NCBI RefSeq assembly: GCF_004345615.1
Contig: NZ_SLWK01000013.1
Span: 1-64,000, forward strand
Length of the DNA: 64,000 nt
Source of the DNA: Natronoflexus pectinivorans
GTDB lineage: Bacteria; Bacteroidota; Bacteroidia; Bacteroidales; Marinilabiliaceae
Direction: 5' to 3'
Below the pieces are notes generated by a model. That model had not been told where the DNA came from, did no database searches, and saw only the letters and a program-made list of their open reading frames with translations. The first letter of the stretch is position 1, and every line of letters begins with the position of its first letter. Shown one piece after another: positions 17,246 through 27,649 of the stretch. Position numbers and translations under genes: made by a program.

Positions 17246-17344
17246 AAACCACGGAGTGAAATAATCTCATTAGCACCTATAAAGAGCATATAAACACAAT
17301 TTCACACCTAACATTTATATTGAGCTATTTCTCATCCGTGGTTT
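17246..17344. repeat. Inverted repeat in the GH67-GH3 spacer
   Basis: AAACCACGGA (17246-17255) pairs with TCCGTGGTTT (17335-17344). Sequence next to the arms is also similar (GTGAAATA versus TGAGAAATA). It fills most of the 180-base spacer between the GH67 stop and the GH3 start. It could be a mobile-repeat remnant or a processing/termination structure. Confidence 0.55.
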
Positions 17345-17374
17345 CACTGTTTAAATATAGTAAATAATACTTTA

Positions 17375-19525
17375 TTAATTATGATGTTTCATATCAAATT
17401 TTAACTCCTTAAGCTCATCCAGGTCATGAATGGGTCTTTCAAGTTCAGATGGAATGGGCAAATTAGAGTAAGTCTGGAAATATAAAACACAAGCATCTCT
17501 CCACCAAATAGCTTCGGTTGTTTGTAATTTCAATTTAAATTGTATCTCCTTGAATCTTCTATCGTCAATATATCCTTCCAACCGATCCCATATGTTTTGA
17601 AATAACCGGGCCTCATCCACACCTTCATAATATTTATATACCATAGCATCCCACAACTTAAGGCCATTCTGCAATCTGTAATTCCATGGCAAGTGGTGGA
17701 ACCACAACAACAGGTTTTCAGGAACTAAAAGTGGATCGTTGTATATTTTATTTAAAGGACTATGATATTGGGATACCAGATTACTTCCATTAGTTGTTCG
17801 GTCAAATCCGATACCAAATTCGCTTGCATTATGATAGTATCTGGGTAACCAATCCTCACGTGCTCCCGGAATGTCAGTCCATGGTTCAGGTCCAAAATGA
17901 TGGTCCCATCCCATAATATGATGAAGTCCCAGCGGATTCATATAATTAACAACAGCCTCTCGGGATCGCATCATAATGTCCACAACTGGCTCAACAAACT
18001 TTTGATCATGTGCAAAGGTCATCTTTACCCACTCTTCGGCAATATCTTCAGAAAGCAAGTCATAATCCCAGGCTAAGCGACCAAAAGCGTACCAGTTAGA
18101 TTGTCCGAAATGGTGCCCTGTCCAATTAATGTCCCTACCAATATTTGATACAGCAGAGATGGCAGTTAATTCGTGATTAAAAAGAGTTCCGTCTGTTGTC
18201 TTCGCGACGGAAGAACCGACACCTTTTGCAAATGTCTCGGCATCAAGAACTTCTTTCCACATAGTTGACAAATAAGCCAGATGATTGGAGTGACCAAGGT
18301 ACTCCTGTGTTATCTGAAACTCAATCATCACCGGTGATTTTTGCATTCCACCAAACAGAGGACTAAATGACTCACGAGGCATAAAATCGACCGGTCCGTT
18401 TTTAACCTGAACAATTACATTATCTTCAAATTCCCCGTCAAACGGCATAAATTCATTATAGGCCTGAACTGAGCGTTCATCATCACCAGGCTCATAAACA
18501 AAAGCTCGCCACATAACTATACCATTATGAGCTTGTAACGCTTTAGCCATCATATTCGCTCCATCCTTGTGTGTCCGACCATAATCCATTGGACCTGGCT
18601 GTCCTTCAGAATTCGCCTTAACCAAAAATCCGCCAAAGTCGGGTATTGATTGATAAATCTCAGCTGCTTTATCTTTCCACCATTGTTGCACTGCAGGATT
18701 AAAAGGATCAGAATTCTCAAGCCCCCCTATTACAGCGGGTGAAGCAAAATTTACAGACATGTAAATTTTCATGTTATACGGTCTGAAAATATCTGCAATT
18801 CTTGCATATTTTTCAATATACTCAGCAGTGAGTACATTTGGATCAGCATTAACATTGTTTATCACGGTTCCATTAATTCCTACTGAAGCATTAGCTCTGG
18901 CGTAAAACTTATATTGAGCGCTTCTGACCGACCAATCCTCAGGACGGTTAAACCAAATGGAATGACCAGCATAACCACGCTCAACTGTTCCATTTAAATT
19001 GTCCCAATGATTAAGTACTCTTATTTTAAAAGCCGGGGACTCGATTACTTCCAGTTTAGCGATGGATTCACCTGTCTGCATTCTTCTGATCAAATCAAAA
19101 GTTCCATACAAAACGCCTGCCGATGTATTTGCGGCTATTACAGTCATCTGGCCATTACGCACAGGAACCGTTCTAATGATATAGCCTTCCGGGCCACATT
19201 TTTCAAGATCTTTAGAAAGTTCGAGATCCCTAATCAGCCGGTTCTCTGCTGTCCCGATTAGAAGAGCTCCTGCACCGGGTCGATTAACTTTTCTAAGGTC
19301 ATTGCCGGTTAAACCATTAAAAGCCATTTGAAACTCTTCGGCAGCAGCTGATATAACAGCATCATCTCCTGCCACAATTAAAGACCGGATAGCATTGGTA
19401 TAATCAACTACTTTAGCATTGTCAAGGGGCAAATACCGCAACCAAAGCTTTTCACCCGATTCAGCCAGGATAACATTTGGCAATAGAAAAAACAGTACTA
19501 GCAAACTACAAATCTTTCCACTCAT
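17375..19525 (-). CDS. GH67 alpha-glucuronidase
   Basis: 716 residues with an N-terminal signal peptide (LLVLFFLLPNVILA). It matches GH67 along its length: N-terminal alpha/beta domain (LWLRYLPLDN...), TIM barrel and C-terminal helical domain (EAIWWRDACVLYFQ). Catalytic candidates seen are the Glu in KANSEGQPGPMDYG, the Asp in NGPVDFMPRESFS and the Glu in EFQITQEYLGHSNH. GH67 enzymes remove (4-O-methyl)-glucuronic acid from the non-reducing end of xylo-oligosaccharides, and this is the clearest evidence that the locus is for glucuronoxylan. It lies between two GH3 genes on the same strand. Confidence 0.95.
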   Translation of the reverse strand: MSGKICSLLVLFFLLPNVILAESGEKLWLRYLPLDNAKVVDYTNAIRSLIVAGDDAVISAAAEEFQMAFNGLTGNDLRKVNRPGAGALLIGTAENRLIRDLELSKDLEKCGPEGYIIRTVPVRNGQMTVIAANTSAGVLYGTFDLIRRMQTGESIAKLEVIESPAFKIRVLNHWDNLNGTVERGYAGHSIWFNRPEDWSVRSAQYKFYARANASVGINGTVINNVNADPNVLTAEYIEKYARIADIFRPYNMKIYMSVNFASPAVIGGLENSDPFNPAVQQWWKDKAAEIYQSIPDFGGFLVKANSEGQPGPMDYGRTHKDGANMMAKALQAHNGIVMWRAFVYEPGDDERSVQAYNEFMPFDGEFEDNVIVQVKNGPVDFMPRESFSPLFGGMQKSPVMIEFQITQEYLGHSNHLAYLSTMWKEVLDAETFAKGVGSSVAKTTDGTLFNHELTAISAVSNIGRDINWTGHHFGQSNWYAFGRLAWDYDLLSEDIAEEWVKMTFAHDQKFVEPVVDIMMRSREAVVNYMNPLGLHHIMGWDHHFGPEPWTDIPGAREDWLPRYYHNASEFGIGFDRTTNGSNLVSQYHSPLNKIYNDPLLVPENLLLWFHHLPWNYRLQNGLKLWDAMVYKYYEGVDEARLFQNIWDRLEGYIDDRRFKEIQFKLKLQTTEAIWWRDACVLYFQTYSNLPIPSELERPIHDLDELKELKFDMKHHN

Positions 19526-19723
19526 AATTTTTTATTTATAATTGAATGTTAAAATATATTCAAATAGATTATTATAATTATCTTGTAATCAGCGTTTAAA
19601 TTAAATTATAAAGCCATATAAAAGCGTACAACGAATACAAAAACAGATCTAACCTCATTAAAACAAGTGTCAAGTCAAATCGGAATTGCCTTGACCCTAG
19701 TTTTAATATATTGCGATGGAAAA

Positions 19724-22384
19724 TTATCTACAAATAAATTCGCCAAGTACTTCAACTTCACTCATCACAACATTTCCATTTCTCAATGAATTACTGTCGG
19801 GTTGTTTACCTCCAACATAAATATGTATTTTGCCAGCAGAAACAACTTTACCATACTCTGGATGAAATAGCCCAATTTGATCGGGAGATATATTAAATTT
19901 CACCTCACGCGACTCACCAGCAGGGATAAACACTCTTCTGAATCCTTGAAGCGATCGAAGTGGAGCCATATGATTACCCGGATATGAAACATACAATTGT
20001 ACGACTTCTTCTCCATCCATATCTCCTGTATTGGAAACTAATACGGATACATCAAAGTTTTCATCTGCCATTACCTGGGTCTCAATATTCAAATCAGAAT
20101 AATCAAAAGTGGTATAGCTCAACCCATATCCAAATTCGTATAAAGGCTCTCCTTTGAAATAACGATATGTTCGTCCATCCATTGAATAATCAGAAAAATC
20201 AGGGATTTGATTAATGCTTTTATAAAAAGTGACTGGTAGTCGTCCGGCAGGGTTGTAATCCCCAAACAAAACATCAGCAATTGCTTGACCGCCTGCTTGT
20301 CCCGGATACCAGGCTTCTAAAATGGCAGGAACATTATCAGCTTCCCAGTTAAATGCCAGGGCACTTCCATTCAAAAGAACCAGTACAGTCGGTTTCCCCA
20401 GTTCCATGATGGCCTTTACCAACTCTGTCTGTATAGCAGGCAAAACAATATCAGTTCTGTCACCACCAAAGAAACCAGGAATATCAACAGCCATCTCCTC
20501 ACCTTCTAACAATGGACTTAATCCCATACAGAGAATAACCAAATCTGATTGAGCTGCAAGTTCGATGGCTTCCTGTTTTAAGTTTTGCCCGGGTTTATCC
20601 CACAAAAGCCTAACCATAGGATGAGTATTATTATCTTGATAAAACTCCAGAACGATTTTGTACTTTTTCCCAGCTTCCAATTGTATGAATTTAAAATCAG
20701 TCATTGAATGGTAAAGACTAAAGTTTTCAACAATCAACTCATCATCTAAATAGAGTCGAAATCCGGAAAATCCTTCAACACCAAGTGCATACTTCCCTGA
20801 TACATCTGGCACAAGATAACCGCTCCAACGTACTGAAAACTCATCATTTGAAACACCCGGTTTTGGGCTGTCAGTCCACCATTGAAAGTCAATTTTTTGA
20901 TCGAATCCTGAATATTCAGGATTTCCAAGAAAATCAATGTTGTTAAAATATTCTGATTGCAACCCATTTTCAGACAGGGATTCATCGGTAAAAAGTATGT
21001 GCGATGGTATTACGGTCATATACGGAAACTCTTCAGCGTAACGACTACCAAGCGCATATTGTACATTCGCAGATGGAAGTTTCCGGGAAATTCCCTTGTA
21101 AGGAGTAATTGGTTCAGAGGGATAACCATTATAGTTTGCCAATAAAGCATCAATATTGTGGGCATTTGGCCCAATTACTGCCACATTGCTTACATTTTTA
21201 CTGAATGGTAAAGTGTTATTATCATTTTTAAGAAGCACCATAGACTTTCTGGCAGCTTCCAATGCCAATTTTCGGTGCGACTCACTATCTACAACATCAT
21301 ACGGTATATGAGCAAAAGGAACCATTGACGGAGGATCAAACATACCCAACTTCATTCTGGCAAGCATAAGTCTGGAAACACTTACATCAATATCTTCTTC
21401 TGTAATATAACCATTTGCAACAGCTTCTAATAAGGCCGGATATGAACTACCACAGTTAAGATCTGTTCCAAATCGTACAGCCAAAGCAGATGCTTGTGCA
21501 GCATTGTCAACCACCTCATGATCACCCGGATTGTAAAAGTCGAGTATTGCCCAACAATCAGAAACTACGTAACCTTCAAACCCCCATTCATCTCTTAGTA
21601 AACTGTTTAAATACTCACTCCCGCAACAAGGCTCATCGAATAGCCTGTTATATGCACACATAAAAGAATATACACCGGCTTCTTTAACAGCCTTTTTAAA
21701 ATGAGGATAATAGGTCTCAACTAGGTCTCGTTGCGAAGGATGGACATTAAAACTGTGTCTATCGGGTTCAGGACCACTATGAACAGCAAAATGCTTTGCT
21801 GTTGCCACCAGTTTGAGATAATCAGGGTGATCACCCTGAAGGCCACGAATAAAATTTACGGCGAGTTCTCCTGTTAGATACGGACATTCACCATAAGTCT
21901 CCATGCCTCTGCCCCATCTGGGATCGCGAAAAATATTAATATTTGGTGTCCAGAAAGTCAATCCCTGATTCATACCGCGTTTTCCCTGTTTAGCAAAATC
22001 ATGATGCTTAGCTCTTGCTTCATCAGATATTGCATCTGCAATATCAAACATCATTTGATCATCCCACATTGCAGCCATCCCTATGGCCTGTGGAAAAACT
22101 GTGGCCAATCCTGCTCTTGCGACTCCATGTAAACACTCGTTCCACCAGTTATATTCCGGAATGCCGAGTCTTTCAATAGCGGGAGCTTCATGTAGCATCT
22201 GAAAAACTTTTTCCTCCAGAGTCATTCTGGAAACCAAATCTTTCACGCGTTCTTCATTGTCTAATGAAGTATCCATAAACGCCATTTTTTCTTGATTACA
22301 GGAACTTAAAAAAAATATCATCAAAAATGATATGATGATGCAGATTTTCCCCCTGATTTGTCCAATGTTTAAAGAATCGACCAT
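19724..22384 (-). CDS. GH3 glycosidase with inserted PA14 domain, lipoprotein
   Basis: 886 residues from the ATG at 22384. A longer frame begins only at a TTG (22426), and the shorter start gives a clean lipoprotein signal (IIISFLMIFFLSSC). The GH3 N-terminal domain has DLVSRMTLEEKVFQM and the nucleophile Asp in YVVSDCWAILDF. The second domain is split by a PA14 domain at about residues 460-610 (ENGLQSEYFNNIDFLG ... GFRLYLDDELIVENF ... VRLLWDKPG). A fibronectin-III-like domain ends the protein. PA14 inserts in GH3 shape specificity for oligosaccharides. Probably a beta-xylosidase or beta-glucosidase. Paralogue of the GH3 at 15014-17194. Confidence 0.9.
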   Translation of the reverse strand: MVDSLNIGQIRGKICIIISFLMIFFLSSCNQEKMAFMDTSLDNEERVKDLVSRMTLEEKVFQMLHEAPAIERLGIPEYNWWNECLHGVARAGLATVFPQAIGMAAMWDDQMMFDIADAISDEARAKHHDFAKQGKRGMNQGLTFWTPNINIFRDPRWGRGMETYGECPYLTGELAVNFIRGLQGDHPDYLKLVATAKHFAVHSGPEPDRHSFNVHPSQRDLVETYYPHFKKAVKEAGVYSFMCAYNRLFDEPCCGSEYLNSLLRDEWGFEGYVVSDCWAILDFYNPGDHEVVDNAAQASALAVRFGTDLNCGSSYPALLEAVANGYITEEDIDVSVSRLMLARMKLGMFDPPSMVPFAHIPYDVVDSESHRKLALEAARKSMVLLKNDNNTLPFSKNVSNVAVIGPNAHNIDALLANYNGYPSEPITPYKGISRKLPSANVQYALGSRYAEEFPYMTVIPSHILFTDESLSENGLQSEYFNNIDFLGNPEYSGFDQKIDFQWWTDSPKPGVSNDEFSVRWSGYLVPDVSGKYALGVEGFSGFRLYLDDELIVENFSLYHSMTDFKFIQLEAGKKYKIVLEFYQDNNTHPMVRLLWDKPGQNLKQEAIELAAQSDLVILCMGLSPLLEGEEMAVDIPGFFGGDRTDIVLPAIQTELVKAIMELGKPTVLVLLNGSALAFNWEADNVPAILEAWYPGQAGGQAIADVLFGDYNPAGRLPVTFYKSINQIPDFSDYSMDGRTYRYFKGEPLYEFGYGLSYTTFDYSDLNIETQVMADENFDVSVLVSNTGDMDGEEVVQLYVSYPGNHMAPLRSLQGFRRVFIPAGESREVKFNISPDQIGLFHPEYGKVVSAGKIHIYVGGKQPDSNSLRNGNVVMSEVEVLGEFICR

Positions 22385-23051
22385 AATTTCTAATAAGGCT
22401 ATGTTTACATAATAATTCTCACTCAACTTAATACCTTGCCATTACTTTAAAGTTCAAAACGCCATGTTAAAATAAACTGACTCTGCATTTCTAATTTTAA
22501 TATATCGATTTTTATTATAAAACATGGTTTTGAAGCAATATGAATCAAATGTGCTTAAACTATTTACAAACATTTGGACTGTCTATTTCTATATAATATT
22601 AGAAATCCATATCAGGAGTTTCCATCACAGAAATTCTGAATACCTTGTTAAACATAGTTTTGCATAATGTAAAAATAATAAAGTCGACACCCTAAATGGA
22701 GTATATTTTTGCAGAAAAGGTGTAATTTTATATCAAAAACAGTAAAAATTCATTGAATTGGATGAATTTTACACTATCATTCAAAAAAACAATCCTGCAT
22801 TGTTAAAAAAAGTAAACGAGTATGATCAATTTGATGTAGGCAATTGACCCTAATTTACTTTTAAATTATTTCAAGCCTAGCTGAAAAGGCAAATAAACTT
22901 CAATTGAGATGAAACGAGCCATGAGAAAGCTTTTCTCACACAGGCGAAGTACTGAGCCCAGTCGAAGTAAGAATGACTGGATTGGCGAGTTCTCCCGAGT
23001 ACTCGGGATCCTTAAAATACAAATTATAGACACATGAAAGAGCTATGAAAA
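22385..23051. other. Intergenic region between the HTCS gene and GH3-PA14
   Basis: About 670 bases without a gene. It holds repeat B copy 2 next to the HTCS stop. The remaining ~480 AT-rich bases presumably include the promoter and activator site for the GH3-GH67 genes. I see no convincing -33/-7 pair or direct-repeat AraC site. Confidence 0.5.
22909..23036. repeat. Repeat family B, copy 2
   Basis: Full-length unit in the orientation ATGAAACGAGCCATGAGAAA ... GACACATGAAAG. It contains the dyads TGAGAAAGCTTTTCTCA, CTGAGCCCAGTCGAAG and TCCCGAGTACTCGGGA. It is the reverse complement of the second unit of copy 1 with only scattered differences. Confidence 0.8.
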
Positions 23052-26000
23052 CTACCCATGGATTTCCTTTAAAAAATCGGTTGGTTTCATTCCCATTTCT
23101 TTGGAAAAACAGCGACTAAAATACTTGGGATCTGAAAATCCTACCATAAAACTGACCTCAGAAACGGATAGTTTATCCTGACGAAAGATTTGTGCAGCTC
23201 TCTTAATGCGCATGGACCGAATGAATTCCACAAGCGATAAGCCAGTTAATGCCCTGACTTTTTTAAGGATAATGGAATGACTCATATGCATTTCGTCAAT
23301 CAGTGTGGTTACATCAAACATAGGATCAGCCATATTCTTTTCAGTAACCTCAATCAACTTCTTGAGAAACTTTTCGTCCATGGGAGTAATGGACTCTTCG
23401 GTTGGTTCAAGAACCATTTTTTTGCTAAATCTCAACTTAAATGCCTTCTGACTGCTCAAAAGAGAGTTCACCTGAGCCTCCAGTACGCTGATACTAAAAG
23501 GTTTGGTTATATAACTATCTGCTCCAATGGACAATCCTTCTACAATATTATCTTCACCGGACCGCGCCGTAAGCATTACAATAGGGATGTGGCTGGTCTC
23601 TTCCCTGTTTTTGAGTTTTCCAGTCAATTGTACGCCATCCATTCCTGGCAACATGACATCACAAATGACCAAATCAGGCATGATATTAACAATTTCATCA
23701 AACGCATCCTTTCCATTCATAAAGAGATGAGTGACAAATTTTTTACTGAAAAATGATTTCAAATAACCTGAAAGATCTAGGTCATCCTCCACCACAACTA
23801 AAACGGGCAATTTTGAATCTGAACCTGAATCTGACCCTGAGTCTTTAATCATCAAGGAATCAGAAATAACATCAGCCCCAACTTCTGGCTGATCGAAATC
23901 ATTTCCTAACAGTGTATCTTTATAAGAATCGATTGCTTCATTCTGACTAACTGGCAGGACAACCTCAAAACAACAACCCTTTTCAGGCAAATTCCATGCA
24001 GTTACAGTGCCTTTATGCTGATCAATGAACTCCTTTACGATCGATAAGCCAATGCCAGATCCGCCCATATATTCAAACTGCTGGTTTCTTGATTGATAGA
24101 ACCGGTTAAAGACATTTTCCAGTTCACCTTCGGGGATTCCGGGACCGGAGTCACATACCCGAAGAATGACTCTCTGCTCACTCAAATCATTAATCTCAGC
24201 ATTTTCGGAACAATTAATTGAGATCCTTAATTCACCCTTTTGCGGTGTAAACTTTAGAGAATTGGAAAGAAGGTTGTATAAAACCGTCCCAATTAGGCGC
24301 TTGTCAGCATGAATAAAAGCTTCATCTCCCTGATCATGATAAACCGTTATCTCTTTTTGTTTAATAATGGATTCAAAATCTAATAAAACCTCCTGGATCA
24401 AAACATCAAGAGAAAACCTCGATGGCCTTAACTTGAACTGCCCCTTCTCCATTTTCCTAAGTTCCAGCAACTGATTTACCTGATTCAGAAGCCTTTTGAC
24501 ATTTCTATAAATCATATTAAGCGATTCGGAAACATCAGTAGGCAAAGATTTATTGCCTATCATTTCCTGAAGGGGAGCATTTATTAGCGTTAAAGGGGTT
24601 CGTATTTCATGAGAAACATTGGTAAAGAATCTCATTTTTGCCTCGGCAATCTCAGTCTCCTTTTTATTTTCCAGACTCTCAATAATTAGCTGATTCTTCT
24701 TTTTTACAGCAATAAGAGAGTATTTTCTGAACACATATAAGAGAAAAAGAAACAGCGCTGCATAAAAAATATAGGCCCACTTGGTTAACCACAAAGGTGG
24801 ATTAATTATAATGTGTAACTCAGTGAATTCGGGTGCCCATTCTCCATCGTTATTCGTTGCACGAACCTGAAAAACATATTCTCCAAAACTCAAGTTGGTA
24901 TATGTGGCTCTTCTGTTTTGACTTCCAACATTTTGCCATTCATCATTAAATCCTAAGAGTCGGTAACTGTATCGGATTTTTTCAGGGCTCGAAAAATGCA
25001 TGGCCGAAAATTCAAAGGAAATCTCATTATCAGAATGTGCCAACCTTAACTGCTTTGTATTCGCAATGTCTTTCTCCAGAATTCTTCGACCTCCAACTCG
25101 TTGTTTTGGTTTTACTGAACGATTGTGTAATCGAAAGTCAGTTATTCGTACTTTGGCGTGAAACGGATTAATAGATATACTGTCGGGATTAAAGAGTGTT
25201 ATACCACCAACTCCACCAAAATACATCAACCCCGAACCTTTATCATAAAATGCACTGTTTTGAAGGAATTGAACGGATGGAAGTCCATCATTCTCCCCAT
25301 AATTTATAATGCTCTGATCAAATGGAGAATAACGGCTTAAACCGTTATTCGTTCCCAGCCATAAATGATTATTTTCATCTTCTAAAATAGTATAAACCAA
25401 GCCACCGGGTAACCCATTCCTTTCACTTATAACAGAAAATTGGGCATCACCTTCCAGCACCATTCTGTGAAAACTCTCAGTTTCGTTCACGTCCAGCCTG
25501 TTTAAGCCTCTCCCGGAAGCCAGCCAAATGTTTCCGGCCTCATCTTCAAACACACTGTAAATATCATTATAAGAAATGGATCCTGCAATTTCAGGTATAT
25601 GACGATAAACTGTAAAGTCAGCAGTTTGATTGATGACATCATCAATATGTGCAACATTTACGCCACCACCTTTAGTGCCGACCCATAAAAAATCATTGGA
25701 ATCTAAATATATACTAAGGATTTTGTCACTGCTTAAACCCAGTAACTCACCGGATTCTTCATTAAACTGAATAATTTCCCGCGTCGACTTATTAATATAT
25801 CCCAACCCCTGCCCCCAGGTTCCAAACCAAATGTTTCCACGGTTATCTTCCATTAATGCAAAAACAAAACCCTCTACAATATAGCTTTCAAATCCTTTGG
25901 TTTCTGTATAGCGCACCAAACTATTGGTGGCAGAACCAATCCACAATGCTCCTTGTTCGTCTATTGCAAGTGCAAGAATCTCACTTTTCCATTGACCGTG

Positions 26001-27275
26001 TGACAAAATGATTCTTGGGATATTTATTCTTTTAGTTATATCGCCTCCATTAATATCAAATACATCTATTCCAGCAGAGGAAGTGCCTACCCATAAAACA
26101 TTATCCTCACCCACAATTGCTGATACAAGATGGTCACTCAAACCTGAATTCGGAGAAACGCCTGGAACTATGGACCTGAACTGTTTGGCGTATAAATCAG
26201 AAAAAACAAGTCCTCTACTCTCAGTCCCAATCCACAAAACACCCGTTCGATCAATTAGTAAACAATTGATAATGTTATCGGGAATGGTTCCGGATTCAAT
26301 CACAGAGTAATTAAAAACCCTTTCAACTTTTGCCTGAGGTGATATCAATACCATACCTGCTCCACGTGTTGCTAACCAGAGATTTCCACGATGATCCTCT
26401 CGAATATCTTCTACCCAATCAACCGGCAGACGTCTTTCAATGGGTGCATTGGAATCATATACAACAACCTCATAAAGTGATGGAGTTGGTCGTTTGCTAA
26501 TTTGTAAAAGACCATCATAAGTTGTTGCCCACAAACGCCCCTTACTGTCTCTTAAAAACCTGGTGACAACTGTAAACCCTATAGTTTGTTGTGAAAGCGA
26601 TTTAAATTCGTTACGTTCAAGATCATACACAAATAATCCCTCTTCGGCGCCAATCAGCATAAATCCTGGCTCGTGATGATAAATAGCCGTTACAGAAATA
26701 TTCTTTCGGGTTGGAATGAAGGGCTCATTGGTATCTCTTCTATATATGGCATTCGGTGTAAGGTTTCTGAAAACAATCTGACCGTTAACCTCTTCCTTTA
26801 AAAATAGGCCTTCAGAGGTTCCTGCCCATAAATTACCATCATAATCACAATATATATCCCTGATTAGATCATCATATGTCAGATTACTAAAACGCTGTAT
26901 GATTCCAGTATGCAACTCAAGGCGATTTAAACCTCCGCTCCTGGTCCCAACCCATAAATATCGGTCTCCCTCCATTTCCAAAGCACTAATCTCATTGCTC
27001 GACAATGAATTACTGTCATAAGGATCGTATTTATAGCTCACGAATTCGTACCCATCAAATCTGTTCAATCCGTCTTTCGTTCCCACCCACAAAAAACCTG
27101 TGCTATCCTGAAGCATGGATAATACAGATGATTGAGATAGTGTATTTGTGGCATTAACTGATCTGAAGCTAATGGAGGTAGCAGAAGTTGCATATGAATG
27201 TGTTATACAACTCAATAAAAAAAGAGATAAATAGCGGCAGTAAACAAAGAAACTTATACCCGATATAATGTTCAT
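23052..27275 (-). CDS. Hybrid two-component system regulator (HTCS), predicted xylan-oligosaccharide sensor
   Basis: 1407 residues from ATG 27275, preferred because the longer frame starts with GTG at 27290. An N-terminal signal/anchor is followed by about 700 residues of two seven-bladed beta-propellers built of Reg_prop repeats (GFLWVGTKDGLNRFDG, LWVGTRSGGLNR, NIWLASGRGLNRLD) and a Y_Y_Y domain (YSYRLLGFNDEW). Then come one membrane helix, a HisKA domain with the phospho-His in NVSHEIRTPL, a HATPase domain (NLLSNSLKFTP, GGSGIGLSIVKEF), a receiver domain (Asp in DLVICDVMLPGMDG, Lys in ITKPF) and an AraC-type helix-turn-helix ending in VGFSDPKYFSRCFSKEMG. It senses periplasmic oligosaccharides and activates the adjacent hydrolase genes. 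Confidence 0.95.
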   Translation of the reverse strand: MNIISGISFFVYCRYLSLFLLSCITHSYATSATSISFRSVNATNTLSQSSVLSMLQDSTGFLWVGTKDGLNRFDGYEFVSYKYDPYDSNSLSSNEISALEMEGDRYLWVGTRSGGLNRLELHTGIIQRFSNLTYDDLIRDIYCDYDGNLWAGTSEGLFLKEEVNGQIVFRNLTPNAIYRRDTNEPFIPTRKNISVTAIYHHEPGFMLIGAEEGLFVYDLERNEFKSLSQQTIGFTVVTRFLRDSKGRLWATTYDGLLQISKRPTPSLYEVVVYDSNAPIERRLPVDWVEDIREDHRGNLWLATRGAGMVLISPQAKVERVFNYSVIESGTIPDNIINCLLIDRTGVLWIGTESRGLVFSDLYAKQFRSIVPGVSPNSGLSDHLVSAIVGEDNVLWVGTSSAGIDVFDINGGDITKRINIPRIILSHGQWKSEILALAIDEQGALWIGSATNSLVRYTETKGFESYIVEGFVFALMEDNRGNIWFGTWGQGLGYINKSTREIIQFNEESGELLGLSSDKILSIYLDSNDFLWVGTKGGGVNVAHIDDVINQTADFTVYRHIPEIAGSISYNDIYSVFEDEAGNIWLASGRGLNRLDVNETESFHRMVLEGDAQFSVISERNGLPGGLVYTILEDENNHLWLGTNNGLSRYSPFDQSIINYGENDGLPSVQFLQNSAFYDKGSGLMYFGGVGGITLFNPDSISINPFHAKVRITDFRLHNRSVKPKQRVGGRRILEKDIANTKQLRLAHSDNEISFEFSAMHFSSPEKIRYSYRLLGFNDEWQNVGSQNRRATYTNLSFGEYVFQVRATNNDGEWAPEFTELHIIINPPLWLTKWAYIFYAALFLFLLYVFRKYSLIAVKKKNQLIIESLENKKETEIAEAKMRFFTNVSHEIRTPLTLINAPLQEMIGNKSLPTDVSESLNMIYRNVKRLLNQVNQLLELRKMEKGQFKLRPSRFSLDVLIQEVLLDFESIIKQKEITVYHDQGDEAFIHADKRLIGTVLYNLLSNSLKFTPQKGELRISINCSENAEINDLSEQRVILRVCDSGPGIPEGELENVFNRFYQSRNQQFEYMGGSGIGLSIVKEFIDQHKGTVTAWNLPEKGCCFEVVLPVSQNEAIDSYKDTLLGNDFDQPEVGADVISDSLMIKDSGSDSGSDSKLPVLVVVEDDLDLSGYLKSFFSKKFVTHLFMNGKDAFDEIVNIMPDLVICDVMLPGMDGVQLTGKLKNREETSHIPIVMLTARSGEDNIVEGLSIGADSYITKPFSISVLEAQVNSLLSSQKAFKLRFSKKMVLEPTEESITPMDEKFLKKLIEVTEKNMADPMFDVTTLIDEMHMSHSIILKKVRALTGLSLVEFIRSMRIKRAAQIFRQDKLSVSEVSFMVGFSDPKYFSRCFSKEMGMKPTDFLKEIHG

Positions 27276-27589
27276 ATTACCAAGTTTCACAAAATGTAGA
27301 CAAATTTATAAAAAAAAACAATACAAGAATAATTCGCTACATTGCAGCAACCAAATAAGCATATAAGTAATTGTACTGATGTGATTTGTATTTAAACAAT
27401 TGTTAACTCGCATCCTTTTCAAAATAGAATATAGCTTAACATTATACTAACTGCTATCAACTACTTAGAGGCTCAATTTTACAAATAGACTTCAAAAATA
27501 TCTTACCGCAATCCTAATTTTGAAGAAATAAACATAGAAAATATTCTTCTCGAAAACACAAAAATCTGAATCTTTCTATTAAAACTATA
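27276..27589. other. Gene-free stretch upstream of the HTCS gene
   Basis: About 310 AT-rich bases. They must contain the HTCS promoter. A minus-strand TAAATTTG near 27302-27309 has no properly spaced -33 element, so no promoter is called. Confidence 0.45.
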
Positions 27590-27629
27590 AATTAAGAGCT
27601 GAAATCCTAATAGAAATCAGCTCTTAATT
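27590..27629 (-). terminator. Hairpin terminator after the beta-helix protein gene
   Basis: AATTAAGAGCTGA (27590-27602) pairs with TCAGCTCTTAATT (27617-27629) around a 14-base loop, 20 bases beyond the stop at 27650. The minus-strand continuation is AT-rich. Confidence 0.7.
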
Positions 27630-27649
27630 CGTTTATAACTAACTATTTG

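Noticed and set aside
23277-23756. Plus-strand open frame of 159 codons
   Set aside because: It is antisense to the receiver and helix-turn-helix part of the HTCS, whose reading frame is unambiguous.
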